64,000 nt of DNA from Prescottella defluvii (GTDB taxonomy: Bacteria; Actinomycetota; Actinomycetes; Mycobacteriales; Mycobacteriaceae): the NCBI RefSeq assembly GCF_000738775.1, contig NZ_JPOC01000051.1, forward strand, positions 1-64,000. Direction: 5' to 3'. The position numbers were made by a program, and so were the translations under genes. This document shows positions 27,396-36,815 of the stretch, piece after piece. Each line of letters opens with the position of its first letter. Position 1 is the stretch's first letter. The notes below the pieces were generated by a model, which worked only from the letters and a program-made list of their open reading frames with translations, did no database searches and was not told the DNA's origin.

Positions 27396-28241
27396 CTACA
27401 GGCCGAGCTGCTGCATCGCCGACCCGGACTCCCCACGCCGGGGCGGCTCGGACCCGTTCGGGGACGCGGGCTCCGGCGCGGGCGGCACGGCCTGCTGCTG
27501 GGTCTGCGGCTGGGTCTGCTGGTGGGCCTGGTCCATGGCCGCGAGCTGCGCCTGCTGCTGAGCCGCCAGCTGCTGCTGGTGGGCAGCCACCAGCTGGTCG
27601 ACGAGCGGCTGCGGCAGGACCACCGACAGCGGGGTCCGCACCGGATGCGGCTCGGTGCCCCGATTGACGACCGTGTCGAGCAGGACCGCGCGGGCGATCG
27701 CGACGAGCGGAGCACCGGCCGCCACCGCGCCGGCCGGTCCGGCCACGACGCACCGGAGCATCCAGCGATGGCCGTCGACACCGATGAAGCGCAGGTCGGC
27801 GTTCGGGGTGGTCGCGGCGACCTCACGGCCCCACGGGCCGCTCTCGATGCTGACCTCCGCGTTGTCGGCACGCAGCGATTCGGCGAGCTCGGCTGCGACC
27901 TCGCGCCACTGCCCGGGCGACTTGGGGGCGGCGTACGCGGAGACCGTGATGCGACCGTGCTCGGTGACCAGGTGCACCGCCTGCGGGGCGCCCTCCGGCG
28001 ACATCTCGACCTGGAGCTGCGCACCTTCCGGCATCGGCAACAGCACCGAGCCGAGATCGAGCCGCGTCGCCGCGGGCTCCTCGCCCTCCGGCAGATCGGT
28101 GACGTCGTAGGGACCTCCGTCGAGCGCGCCGACAGGCACGTCCGGGTCGGCGGCAGCGTCCGGCGTCCCGGTCTCGGCGAGATCCGCAGCATCGACCGTC
28201 TCCGACTGGTCGGCTTCGTTCTTCTTGCGACGTCCGAACAT
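27396..28241 (-). CDS. DUF3710 protein (Rv2696c-like)
   Basis: 281 residues. The DUF3710 core (~55-215) has LDLGSVLLPMPEG and the WREVAAELAESL region; the N-terminus is acidic and the last 60 residues are a Gln/Pro-rich tail. No membrane segment. ATG at 28241 follows GGGAAGGGG. It starts two bases after the dut stop, so the pair is coupled, as in mycobacteria. No function is established. Confidence 0.85.
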   Translation of the reverse strand: MFGRRKKNEADQSETVDAADLAETGTPDAAADPDVPVGALDGGPYDVTDLPEGEEPAATRLDLGSVLLPMPEGAQLQVEMSPEGAPQAVHLVTEHGRITVSAYAAPKSPGQWREVAAELAESLRADNAEVSIESGPWGREVAATTPNADLRFIGVDGHRWMLRCVVAGPAGAVAAGAPLVAIARAVLLDTVVNRGTEPHPVRTPLSVVLPQPLVDQLVAAHQQQLAAQQQAQLAAMDQAHQQTQPQTQQQAVPPAPEPASPNGSEPPRRGESGSAMQQLGL

Positions 28242-28243
28242 GA

Positions 28244-28780
28244 TCAGGCCCCTTCCCTCGGCAGCCGCGTCAACTCGTGCGGGCGGCCTTCCATACCCTC
28301 GATACTTCGAGGGGCATTGTGCTCGACGAGGCTCGCGTGGCCTCCACTGGACCCGTAACCACCTGCGCCACGGACGGTTTCGTCCAGCGAATCGACCTCG
28401 ACGAAGTCGACCAACTCGACCCGCTGCACCACCAACTGCGCGATACGGTCACCGCGACGCAGTTCGATCGGTGTTTCGAGGTCGTGATTGATCAGGCAGA
28501 CCTTGATCTCTCCGCGGTAGCCGGCGTCGATGGTGCCGGGGGTGTTGACGATGGAGAGACCGGTCTTGGCGGCCAGCCCGGAACGAGGATGGATCAGACC
28601 GACCGTACCGATCGGCAGCGCGACCGCGACGCCCGTGCCGACCAGGACGCGGCGGCCCGGCTCGATCGTGACATCGCTGGTGGTGCACAGATCGACGCCG
28701 GCATCACCGTCGTGCGCGCGCTGGGGAATCGGGATACCGGGGTCCAGTCGCTTCAGCGCAATGGCAGGAAGATCGCTCAC
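28244..28780 (-). CDS. dut: dUTP diphosphatase
   Basis: 178 residues. Homotrimeric dUTPase, hydrolysing dUTP to dUMP and PPi, which keeps uracil out of DNA and supplies thymidylate synthesis. The five motifs are visible: [43 protein letters not shown] and the C-terminal [11 protein letters not shown] arm. GTG at 28780 is taken as start because a TAGTCT box (28789-28794) lies eight bases upstream; GTG 28786 is the alternative. That box overlaps the -10 of the divergent DUF3093 gene. The C-terminus is about 20 residues longer than minimal dUTPases. Confidence 0.95.
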   Translation of the reverse strand: MSDLPAIALKRLDPGIPIPQRAHDGDAGVDLCTTSDVTIEPGRRVLVGTGVAVALPIGTVGLIHPRSGLAAKTGLSIVNTPGTIDAGYRGEIKVCLINHDLETPIELRRGDRIAQLVVQRVELVDFVEVDSLDETVRGAGGYGSSGGHASLVEHNAPRSIEGMEGRPHELTRLPREGA

Positions 28781-28805
28781 GTGCACCGAGACTACTCTGG
28801 ACTAC

Positions 28806-29318
28806 GTGTCCGAATCGTCTCAGCCCGCAGCGACCACGCCCGACAATGCCCGCGCCCCGATCTATTCGGAGCGACTCTGGGTGCCGTTGTGGTGGTGGCC
28901 CGCTGGATTGTTCATCGCCGGCCTGCTCGCCGCGGAAATCCACATGGGGTCGCCCGGCGTCCGCGCCTGGCTGCCCTACGTCCTACTGTTCCCGTTCCCG
29001 GTGTGGGCGCTGCTGTGGGTGTCCCGGCTCCGGATCGAGGTGTTCGACGGCCCGGACGGTGAATTGCGGGTGGGTCGGGCGCATCTGCCGTTGTCCGTCA
29101 TCGCCCGCACGGCGACCATTCCTCCGTCGGCGAAGAGTGCGGCCATGGGACGCCAGCTCGATCCGGCTGCGTACGTCCAGAACCGCTCCTGGATCAAGCA
29201 GACCGTTCTGATCGTCCTCGACGATCCCGAGGACCCCACGCCGTACTGGTTGGTGAGCACGAGGCGGCCAGCCGATCTGCTGGCCGCCATCGGCCGCGGG
29301 ACAGCCCCGAAGGACTAG
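28806..29318 (+). CDS. DUF3093 membrane protein (Rv2698-like)
   Basis: 170 residues with two predicted N-terminal transmembrane helices (PLWWWPAGLFIAGLL and the LPYVLLFPFPVWALL stretch), then a soluble beta-rich domain. GTG at 28806 lies seven bases after a TACTCT box (28793-28798) with no Shine-Dalgarno, so the transcript is probably leaderless. It is divergent from dut, the conserved arrangement. Function is unknown. Confidence 0.85.
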   Translation: MSESSQPAATTPDNARAPIYSERLWVPLWWWPAGLFIAGLLAAEIHMGSPGVRAWLPYVLLFPFPVWALLWVSRLRIEVFDGPDGELRVGRAHLPLSVIARTATIPPSAKSAAMGRQLDPAAYVQNRSWIKQTVLIVLDDPEDPTPYWLVSTRRPADLLAAIGRGTAPKD

Positions 29319-29340
29319 TCCGTCTGCTTCCGGGCCGGTG

Positions 29341-29643
29341 TCAGGCGGCGCAGTCCATGCAGATCATGACGCCGTTCTCCTCGCTTGCGAGACGGCTGCG
29401 GTGGTGAACCAGGAAGCAGCTCGAGCAGGTGAACTCGTCCGCCTGCTTGGGCACCACCCGCACGGACAGTTCTTCGCCGGACAGGTCCGCGCCGGGGAGT
29501 TCGAACGACTCCGCGGTGTCGGACTCGTCCACGTCGACGACTGCCGACTGCGCCTCGTTGCGTCGTGCCTTCAGTTCTTCGAGCGAATCCTCCGAAACCT
29601 CGTCGGTTTCCGATCGCCTGGGTGCGTCGTAGTCGGTTGCCAT
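29341..29643 (-). CDS. DUF4193 small zinc-ribbon-like protein
   Basis: 100 residues. An acidic N-terminal half precedes a zinc ribbon made by CSSC and CMDC near the C-terminus. It is highly conserved beside dut and cei in mycobacteria and rhodococci (Rv2699c). ATG at 29643 follows GGGGAAGAGG. A DNA, RNA or RNA-polymerase-binding role is plausible for such a ribbon but not shown. Confidence 0.87.
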   Translation of the reverse strand: MATDYDAPRRSETDEVSEDSLEELKARRNEAQSAVVDVDESDTAESFELPGADLSGEELSVRVVPKQADEFTCSSCFLVHHRSRLASEENGVMICMDCAA

Positions 29644-30130
29644 TTCCTCTTCCCCTCGTCCTCTTGCGTGTATCCCCGGTGACCGGGCCGCCCGCCCCTG
29701 GCGGGATGGGCGATCCTGGAGAACCGTCAGAGATGTAGATCCATTCCTATGGCACTGACAACGCCGCAGGATGCCCGGAAGTGCCCGAAAAGCGCTCCGG
29801 AAAACATGACCTACACCTCACCTTCCGTTCTCTCCGGACCCTCTCGAAATCGTGTGTTCTCACGACTGGGGCCGCCAGACAATAGCCGACGTACCAGGAA
29901 AAGTGGCAACCGAACCGGACACTGCCGGAAACTGTCCGTCAATCGTCACCAACCACTGTCCGAGCCGAGACATTCCTGCACCGGCCATGTGCCGGACGGT
30001 GATCGGCCGGGGATCTACAGTGGGCAGCGGGACGGCGGCGGCACCCGAAATGGTGGCCGGAACCACACCAACTCTTTTCTTTTCGCGGGTTCACTCCCCG
30101 CTCTCGCCTACGGAGAGGCCGACATACACC
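29644..30130. other. Divergent promoter region between DUF4193 gene and cei
   Basis: About 490 bases, somewhat less GC-rich than the flanking genes. No open frame shows family resemblance. It must contain the minus-strand DUF4193 promoter and the plus-strand cei promoter; TACAGT at 30016-30021 is one possible -10 for cei. No riboswitch or attenuator pattern was recognised. Confidence 0.4.
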
Positions 30131-30814
30131 GTGGTTTCACTGATCACCGACGGCAGTTCGACCGACGATCAGGGCCGGCCGTTCCGCCGCCGCCGCGCGG
30201 TCCCCGTGATCGCCCTGATCTCGGTGCTGGCATTCCTGGGCGTCGCCGTCTGGGTCCAGATCCTCACCAAGCCCGAGGTTTACGCCACGACCGTGGACTG
30301 CAACCCGCCGGTCCAGCCGAAGGCGGCCGACGCTCCCGCTCCGCTGCCCCTCGGCGACAAGGTGGGACGCGATACGCTCCTCGACGTCGAACCGGCCGCG
30401 CTGTCGGCAACCCGGGTCCGCGTCTTCAATGCCAACGGCGAACGCGGCCAGGCATCCGACGTCGCGACACAACTCCGTGACTACGGATTCACGGGCGCAC
30501 CCGACGTCCAGGTCGGCAACGACCCGGTCTACGTCGATCAGAACCTGCAGTGCCACGGCCAGATTCGGTTCGGACCGAACGGACTGTCTGCGGCGAGCGC
30601 GCTGTGGCTCGTCGCGCCCTGCGCGGAACTGATCCAGGACGCACGCGCCGACGACACCGTCGATCTCGCGCTGGGTACCTACTTCGCCAAGCAGCTCAAT
30701 CCCAACGCCGACGCCGCAGAGGTCCTCAACGCGCTCAAGGATCCGCCGGCGGGCACCGAGCCTGCCCCGCTCGACCCGGAGCTGCTCGCCGCGGCCCGCA
30801 CCGCTCGCTGCTGA
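30131..30814 (+). CDS. cei: Envelope integrity protein Cei
   Basis: 227 residues: short basic N-terminus RRRRAVP, one transmembrane helix (~20-42), then an extracytoplasmic LytR_C-type domain ([22 protein letters not shown]) to ~125 and an alpha/beta remainder with two Cys pairs. In mycobacteria Cei (Rv2700) contributes to cell-envelope integrity and virulence. GTG at 30131 fits the start of the conserved region. suhB converges on it 13 bp away. Confidence 0.82.
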   Translation: MVSLITDGSSTDDQGRPFRRRRAVPVIALISVLAFLGVAVWVQILTKPEVYATTVDCNPPVQPKAADAPAPLPLGDKVGRDTLLDVEPAALSATRVRVFNANGERGQASDVATQLRDYGFTGAPDVQVGNDPVYVDQNLQCHGQIRFGPNGLSAASALWLVAPCAELIQDARADDTVDLALGTYFAKQLNPNADAAEVLNALKDPPAGTEPAPLDPELLAAARTARC

Positions 30815-30827
30815 CCGTTCGGCCCGA

Positions 30828-31724
30828 TCACGGGATCGGGTCGAACGCCCCCACGGACCGGAAGACCGCCTCCAGTTCGTCGGCGACGCCGGGTGCCATC
30901 GCGATCACCACTTCGCCCGCCGCACTGCGCGTGTCGGGCGCCGGGACGTGGACCCGGGCTCCCGCCTCGCTCGCGATCAGGGCGCCCGCCGCCCAGTCCC
31001 ACGGGTTCAGGCCGTGCTCGAAATGCGCGTCCACCCGACCGGACGCGACCATGCACAGATCGAGGGCGGCCGAACCGATCCGCCGGATGTCGCGGACCCG
31101 GGGAAGCAGTTCACCGATGAGCCGGCCCTGCACCTCACGCCGCCGCGCGTCGTAGCCGAACCCGGTCGCCAACAGCGTCAGGGCCGCCTCGGTGACCGGG
31201 TTGCACGAGAGTGTTCCGGTGTTGCCGTCCGCGTCGCTGAACGAGGCGCCCCCGCCGAGCGCGGCCGAGTAGGTGACGCGCCCGGCGACGTCCACGACGG
31301 CACCCGCGATCGAGACGCCGTCGACCTGCGCGGCCACCGAGACCGAATACGCCGGGATGCCGTAGAGGAAGTTCACGGTTCCGTCGATCGGATCGAGGAC
31401 CCAACGGGTACCGGCCACGCCGTGCTCCTCACCGCCACCCTCCTCGCCCAGGATGCTGTCGTGCGGGCGCAGCTCCGCGAGACGTGCCCGGATCAACTGC
31501 TCGGTCTCGGTGTCGACGATCGTCACCGGATCGGTCGGTGTGCTCTTGGCCTGCACCGCACGGCCGTCGCCCGCGCGCACCGCCGCCCCCATGACGCCGA
31601 ACACCTCCGGACGACGGGACCGCACGTGCGCGGCCGCGGCCTCGGCGACCTCGATCGCGGTGCGGCGGAGGGCTCCCGGGTCGATGGAACCGGAGTCGTG
31701 GGCGAGGCTGTCGGTGGCACGCAT
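30828..31724 (-). CDS. suhB: Inositol-1-monophosphatase family phosphatase
   Basis: 298 residues. Mg2+-dependent phosphatase that releases myo-inositol, needed here for phosphatidylinositol, mannosides and mycothiol. Metal and catalytic motifs are [14 protein letters not shown] and [17 protein letters not shown] at 31724 lacks a good Shine-Dalgarno. It is divergent from ppgK, as in M. tuberculosis (Rv2701c/Rv2702). The N-terminal 20 residues are not part of the conserved fold. Confidence 0.92.
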   Translation of the reverse strand: MRATDSLAHDSGSIDPGALRRTAIEVAEAAAAHVRSRRPEVFGVMGAAVRAGDGRAVQAKSTPTDPVTIVDTETEQLIRARLAELRPHDSILGEEGGGEEHGVAGTRWVLDPIDGTVNFLYGIPAYSVSVAAQVDGVSIAGAVVDVAGRVTYSAALGGGASFSDADGNTGTLSCNPVTEAALTLLATGFGYDARRREVQGRLIGELLPRVRDIRRIGSAALDLCMVASGRVDAHFEHGLNPWDWAAGALIASEAGARVHVPAPDTRSAAGEVVIAMAPGVADELEAVFRSVGAFDPIP

Positions 31725-31838
31725 GGAGGTATCGGATCACACACATCCGACACCCCACCACCCGTATCCCGGAGCCGAACGTGCCGGAACCAACTACTGT
31801 TCCGACCCAGGCTGTCATCTCGGCGGAAGGAGACGATC

Positions 31839-32603
31839 GTGGGTGCACACGGCTTCGGAGTGGACGTCGGCGGCAGCGGCATCAAGGGTGCACGCGTCGA
31901 CCTGGGGACAGGCGAACTCGTCGAGGAGCGGATCAAGATCGCCACACCGCACCCGTCGACCCCCGACGCCGTCGCGGCCACCGTCGCCGAGATCGCCGCC
32001 CGGGCCGGCTGGGACGGGCCGGTCGGCGTCACGTTGCCCAGTGTCGTCACGAACGGGATCGCCCGGACCGCCGCGAACATCGACCCGTCGTGGATCGGGA
32101 CGGACGCCCGGACGCTGTTCTCCACGGCTCTGGGCGGCCGCGCCGTCACCGTGCTCAACGACGCCGACGCGGCCGGACTGGCCGAGGACCGGTACGGCGC
32201 CGGCAAGGACGTCGACGGTGTCGTCGTCCTGCTGACGTTCGGCACCGGCATCGGCTCCGCAGTCCTGCACGACGGCGTCCTGCTCCCCAACACCGAGTTC
32301 GGCCACATGGAAGTCGACGGCATGGAGGCCGAGCACCGTGCCGCGTCCTCGGTCAAGGACACCCGGGACCTGTCGTACAAGGAGTGGGCTGCCGAGGTGA
32401 CGCGCGTGCTGACCCGGTTCGAGGACCTGCTGTGGCCCGACCTGTTCATCGCGGGCGGCGGCATCAGCCGCAAGCACGAGAAGTGGATCCCCCGCCTGGA
32501 GAACCGCACCCCCGTCGTTCCCGCCGCACTTCTCAACACCGCGGGGATCGTCGGAGCGGCCATGTCCACCCGGAACAGCCTGGAAAAGGGCATCGCTCCG
32601 TAA
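31839..32603 (+). CDS. ppgK: Polyphosphate glucokinase
   Basis: 254 residues. A ROK-family kinase that phosphorylates glucose with polyphosphate or [13 protein letters not shown] is the phosphate-1 motif, [11 protein letters not shown] holds the catalytic Asp, and [10 protein letters not shown] is the phosphate-2 motif. GHMEVDG replaces the Zn-binding repeat of ordinary ROK kinases, as expected for the PPGK type. GTG at 31839 has GGAAGGAGA seven bases upstream. sigA follows 123 bp downstream with its own probable promoter. Confidence 0.95.
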   Translation: MGAHGFGVDVGGSGIKGARVDLGTGELVEERIKIATPHPSTPDAVAATVAEIAARAGWDGPVGVTLPSVVTNGIARTAANIDPSWIGTDARTLFSTALGGRAVTVLNDADAAGLAEDRYGAGKDVDGVVVLLTFGTGIGSAVLHDGVLLPNTEFGHMEVDGMEAEHRAASSVKDTRDLSYKEWAAEVTRVLTRFEDLLWPDLFIAGGGISRKHEKWIPRLENRTPVVPAALLNTAGIVGAAMSTRNSLEKGIAP

Positions 32604-32621
32604 CAATTTCGAAGCTGTCGT

Positions 32622-32627
32622 TACAAT
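32622..32627 (+). promoter_or_regulatory. Candidate sigA -10 box
   Basis: TACAAT about 100 bases before the sigA start, in the ppgK-sigA gap, which is locally AT-richer. No good -35 hexamer is present at 17 bp, which is common in this group. Low certainty. Confidence 0.35.
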
Positions 32628-32726
32628 GGATAGCGGCCGACTGTGAGTCGGCGAAACCCGACAGACCTCTCCGCCGGAATTCCACTCTGGCGTGACGCCG
32701 CACGACACCGTCACGAAAGGGCGTAC

Positions 32727-34109
<1,383 letters not shown>

Positions 34110-34127
34110 AGGTCGGCGGAGTTCCGG

Positions 34128-35333
34128 TCAGTTCGTGAGGAAGGGGTCCTTCGGGGCCCCTTCCTCTTTCGGTCGGGGCGGCTGGAACAGCCGAACCAGC
34201 GGTTCGGCCACGCGGGCGCCGACCGGCCCCAGGACGGCCATCAGGAGCACGTACGCCGTGGCCAACGCCGCCAACTCGCCCTCCACCGCGCCGGCGGACA
34301 CCGCGAGTCCGGCGATGACGATCGAGAACTCCCCGCGCGCGATCAGCGCCGCCCCCGCACGGGCCCGGCCCATCACACCGATCCCCTGCCGTCCGGCGGC
34401 CCACCACCCGGTGAGGACCTTCGTCGCGGTCGTCACGACAGCGAGCCCGATCGCGGGCAGCAGCACCGGCGGAATCGTCGTCGGATCCGTGTTGAGGCCG
34501 AACACGACGAAGAACATCGCGGCGAACAGGTCCCGCAGCGGTTCGAGCAGACGGGTCGCATTGCGCGCTGTGGAGCCGGAGATCGCGATACCGAGCAGGA
34601 AGGCACCGACCGCCGCGGAGACCTGCAGCGACGACGCCAGCCCCGCGACGAGCAGTGCGGCGCCCAGCAGCTTCAGCAGGAACACCTCCCGGTCCGGGCT
34701 GTCGACGACGGCCGACACGACGTTCCCGTACCGCAGCGCGATCAGTAGCACGGCGGTGATGACCATGAAGGAGACGCCGACCGCCTGCAGCCCGCCGAGG
34801 AAGCTGACGCCGGCCAGGACGGCTGTCAGGATGGGCAGGTACACGGCCATCGCGAGGTCCTCGAACACCAGGATCGACAGCACGATCGGTGTCTCGCGGT
34901 TGCCGAGACGTCCCAGGTCGCCGAGCACTTTGGCGATGATGCCGGACGACGATATGTAGGTCACGCCGCCGAGCACGAGCGCCCCCACCAGGCCCCAGCC
35001 CAGCATCAGCGCCATGATCGCACCTGGAAGCGCGTTGAGGGCCAGGTCGACGACCCCGGCCATCCAGGAGCGCCGTAGCCCGGTCACCAACTCGGCGGCG
35101 GTGTATTCGAGGCCCAGCAGCAACAGCAGCAGCACGACACCGATCTCGCTCGCGAGGTGGCTGAACTCGCCGATGTCCCCGAGCTGGACGAACCCGCCCT
35201 GACCGAAGCACAGGCCGCCGATCAGGTAGAGCGGGATCGGTGACAGACCGATGCGCCCGGCGAGTCGACCGAGGACGCCGAGAGCGAAGAAGACCGCGCC
35301 GAGTTCGACGAGCGCCAGGGAGGTTCCGGTCAT
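34128..35333 (-). CDS. CPA2 K+/H+ antiporter membrane subunit (KhtU-like)
   Basis: 401 residues, 11-13 predicted transmembrane helices. CPA2 features: IPLYLIGGLCFG in helix 2, LLLGLEYTAAEL, the antiporter core YISSSGIIAKVL, and VFEDLAMAVYL with the ion-exchange Asp. It lacks the RCK domain of KefB/C; this is supplied by the gene just upstream (21-bp gap), the layout of B. subtilis KhtTU, which exports K+ for H+. Convergent with sigA (18-bp gap). This pair is absent from the matching place next to sigA in M. tuberculosis as I recall it. Confidence 0.86.
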   Translation of the reverse strand: MTGTSLALVELGAVFFALGVLGRLAGRIGLSPIPLYLIGGLCFGQGGFVQLGDIGEFSHLASEIGVVLLLLLLGLEYTAAELVTGLRRSWMAGVVDLALNALPGAIMALMLGWGLVGALVLGGVTYISSSGIIAKVLGDLGRLGNRETPIVLSILVFEDLAMAVYLPILTAVLAGVSFLGGLQAVGVSFMVITAVLLIALRYGNVVSAVVDSPDREVFLLKLLGAALLVAGLASSLQVSAAVGAFLLGIAISGSTARNATRLLEPLRDLFAAMFFVVFGLNTDPTTIPPVLLPAIGLAVVTTATKVLTGWWAAGRQGIGVMGRARAGAALIARGEFSIVIAGLAVSAGAVEGELAALATAYVLLMAVLGPVGARVAEPLVRLFQPPRPKEEGAPKDPFLTN

Positions 35334-35354
35334 CGTGTGGGCGCCGCGTCGGGA

Positions 35355-35837
35355 TCAGCCGTGCGCGAGGATCTTGGCCGCGTGCTCGAGGCCCTCCTGC
35401 GTTCCGACCGCGACCAGCAGGTCACCCTCCGTGAAGGTGAAGTCGGGGTTGGGTGAGGGCGCCACCTGGCCGGCGCGCATGACCGCGACGACCGACACCC
35501 CGGTGCGGGTCCGCATCGCGGTCTCGCCAAGGGTCCTGCCGTCCCAGGGCGAGTTCTCGGTGATCGGTATCTGGCGGGTGCTGATTCCGGGCAGGTCGCG
35601 ATGCTCCTCACGCAACTGGGCGACGAGCTGCGGTGCCCCCAGGAGGTTCGCCAGCACCGACGCCTCGTCGGATTCGAGCGGAATCGACGCCATGCACGCA
35701 TCCGGGTCGTCGAGCTTGGAGACGATCAACTCGGTGCGGCCGTCGCGGTGGGTGACCACGCCGATGCGTCGGCCCGTCACGAGCGCGAAGTCCTTACGAA
35801 CTCCGATACCGGGCAGCGGGGTCACTTCCACGTTCAT
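35355..35837 (-). CDS. KhtT-like regulatory subunit with RCK_C domain
   Basis: 160 residues. N-terminal domain ~1-70 with LPGIGVRKDF, the typical KhtT start, then an RCK_C domain (~78-158; LPGISTRQIPI, TGVSVVAVMRAG, EGDLLVAVGT). In Bacillus the RCK_C of KhtT binds c-di-AMP and activates the antiporter; the same is inferred here. ATG at 35837 is preceded by TACCGT (35844-35849) at six bases and no Shine-Dalgarno, indicating a leaderless message that continues into the antiporter gene. Confidence 0.86.
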   Translation of the reverse strand: MNVEVTPLPGIGVRKDFALVTGRRIGVVTHRDGRTELIVSKLDDPDACMASIPLESDEASVLANLLGAPQLVAQLREEHRDLPGISTRQIPITENSPWDGRTLGETAMRTRTGVSVVAVMRAGQVAPSPNPDFTFTEGDLLVAVGTQEGLEHAAKILAHG

Positions 35838-35865
35838 GGCTCAACGGTAGCGCCCACCGGGCGAC

Positions 35866-36249
35866 CTACGGCCGACCGATCGGCGGAAACACTCCGGCGT
35901 CGTCCGGGAGGTAGTCGGTCACCGCGGCGACCGCGGTCACCGGCAGGGGGCCGTACAGGTGCGGGAACCGCATCGAGGCGGGATCGGACGGCACGCCGGG
36001 CTCCCACCGCACCTCGGCGCCGAGCCTGTCGGGGTCGAGGCTCAGCAGCACCAGGTCCCGGCGTCCGGCGAAGAGCCGGTTCGCCGGCAGGTGCACCTGT
36101 GCGGGCGTCGACAGGTGCACGAAACCGTCGACGGCGAAGCCCGCGGGGACCAGCTCGCCGGCGCGCTGCGCCGCGGCCCATTCAGCCGTACCGCACAGGT
36201 GCAGCAGGCGCCCGTCGGCGAACTGCTCCGACCGTTCCGATGTCGACAT
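35866..36249 (-). CDS. DUF952 family protein
   Basis: 127 residues. The DUF952 pattern is clear: LLHLCGTAEWAAAQRAGEL, DGFVHLSTPAQV, LLSLDPDRLG and FPHLYGPLPVTAV. The fold resembles ADP-ribosyl-processing/KptA-like small domains, but the role is unknown. It starts at ATG 36249 and ends 28 bp before the khtT-like start on the same strand. Confidence 0.85.
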   Translation of the reverse strand: MSTSERSEQFADGRLLHLCGTAEWAAAQRAGELVPAGFAVDGFVHLSTPAQVHLPANRLFAGRRDLVLLSLDPDRLGAEVRWEPGVPSDPASMRFPHLYGPLPVTAVAAVTDYLPDDAGVFPPIGRP

Positions 36250-36498
36250 GCGTCACCCTTTCCGCCGTGGAAGACCCCGAACGATAGACCAGCACTCAGC
36301 TGTCAGCGAACACCCGAATCGTCCCGAACCGCATAGTGCGTGTTCAGGGCGGTCGGTGTTAGAGCGGACACACCGAGGAGGTATCGGGAACAACCCGATC
36401 AAGTCGAACGTCTGACAGAGTGGACCTACCGCGTCACCCCCGACGCGGCGGAAGACCCCAGGCAGTGGGCACCGCCCCACAGCCAGTTCGGAGGAGTC

Positions 36499-36702
36499 AT
36501 GCCCGGAACACTGACCAGCCCCCCGTTGACCGCTGCCGACCGGTGCGACCGGTGCAGCGCAGGAGCCCGCGTGCGCGCCGTGCTCGCGAGCGGAGGAGAG
36601 CTTCTCTTCTGCCAGCACCACGCCAACGAGCATGCAGATCGCCTTCGTGAGATGAACGCCACCATCGTGAGCGACACCGAGTCTTCCGAAGCGACCGTCT
36701 AG
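36499..36702 (+). CDS. Small zinc-ribbon protein (DUF7455-like)
   Basis: 67 residues with CDRC near the N-terminus and CQHH about 22 residues later, a C2-CH-type zinc site. ATG at 36499 follows GGAGGAG. Upstream, GGGAACA (36386-36392) with CGTC 16 bases further is weakly similar to SigE/SigH-type promoters. A strong hairpin follows. Such small proteins are conserved in actinobacteria; no function is assigned. Confidence 0.78.
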   Translation: MPGTLTSPPLTAADRCDRCSAGARVRAVLASGGELLFCQHHANEHADRLREMNATIVSDTESSEATV

Positions 36703-36743
36703 CGCGTCAGCCTCCGGGCGGACGTCCGTCCGTCCCCAGTTCC

Positions 36744-36780
36744 CGAAGCGGGTGACCACCATCGGTGGTCACCCGCTTCG
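36744..36780. terminator. Perfect 17-bp hairpin terminator
   Basis: Arms 36744-36760 and 36764-36780, perfectly complementary, three-base loop. It lies between the convergent zinc-ribbon and helicase genes and can serve both. Confidence 0.85.
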
Positions 36781-36815
36781 GCGTTCCGGGACGAACTACC
36801 CTCAACGACCCTCGA

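Noticed and set aside
29749..30480. Plus-strand open frame of 243 codons
   Set aside because: Overlaps the cei gene in another frame and has a low-complexity Arg/Pro product; cei frame is the real one.
32643..32726. Upstream in-frame codons of sigA
   Set aside because: They lie in promoter-like DNA; GTG 32727 has GAAAGGG and gives the conserved N-terminus.
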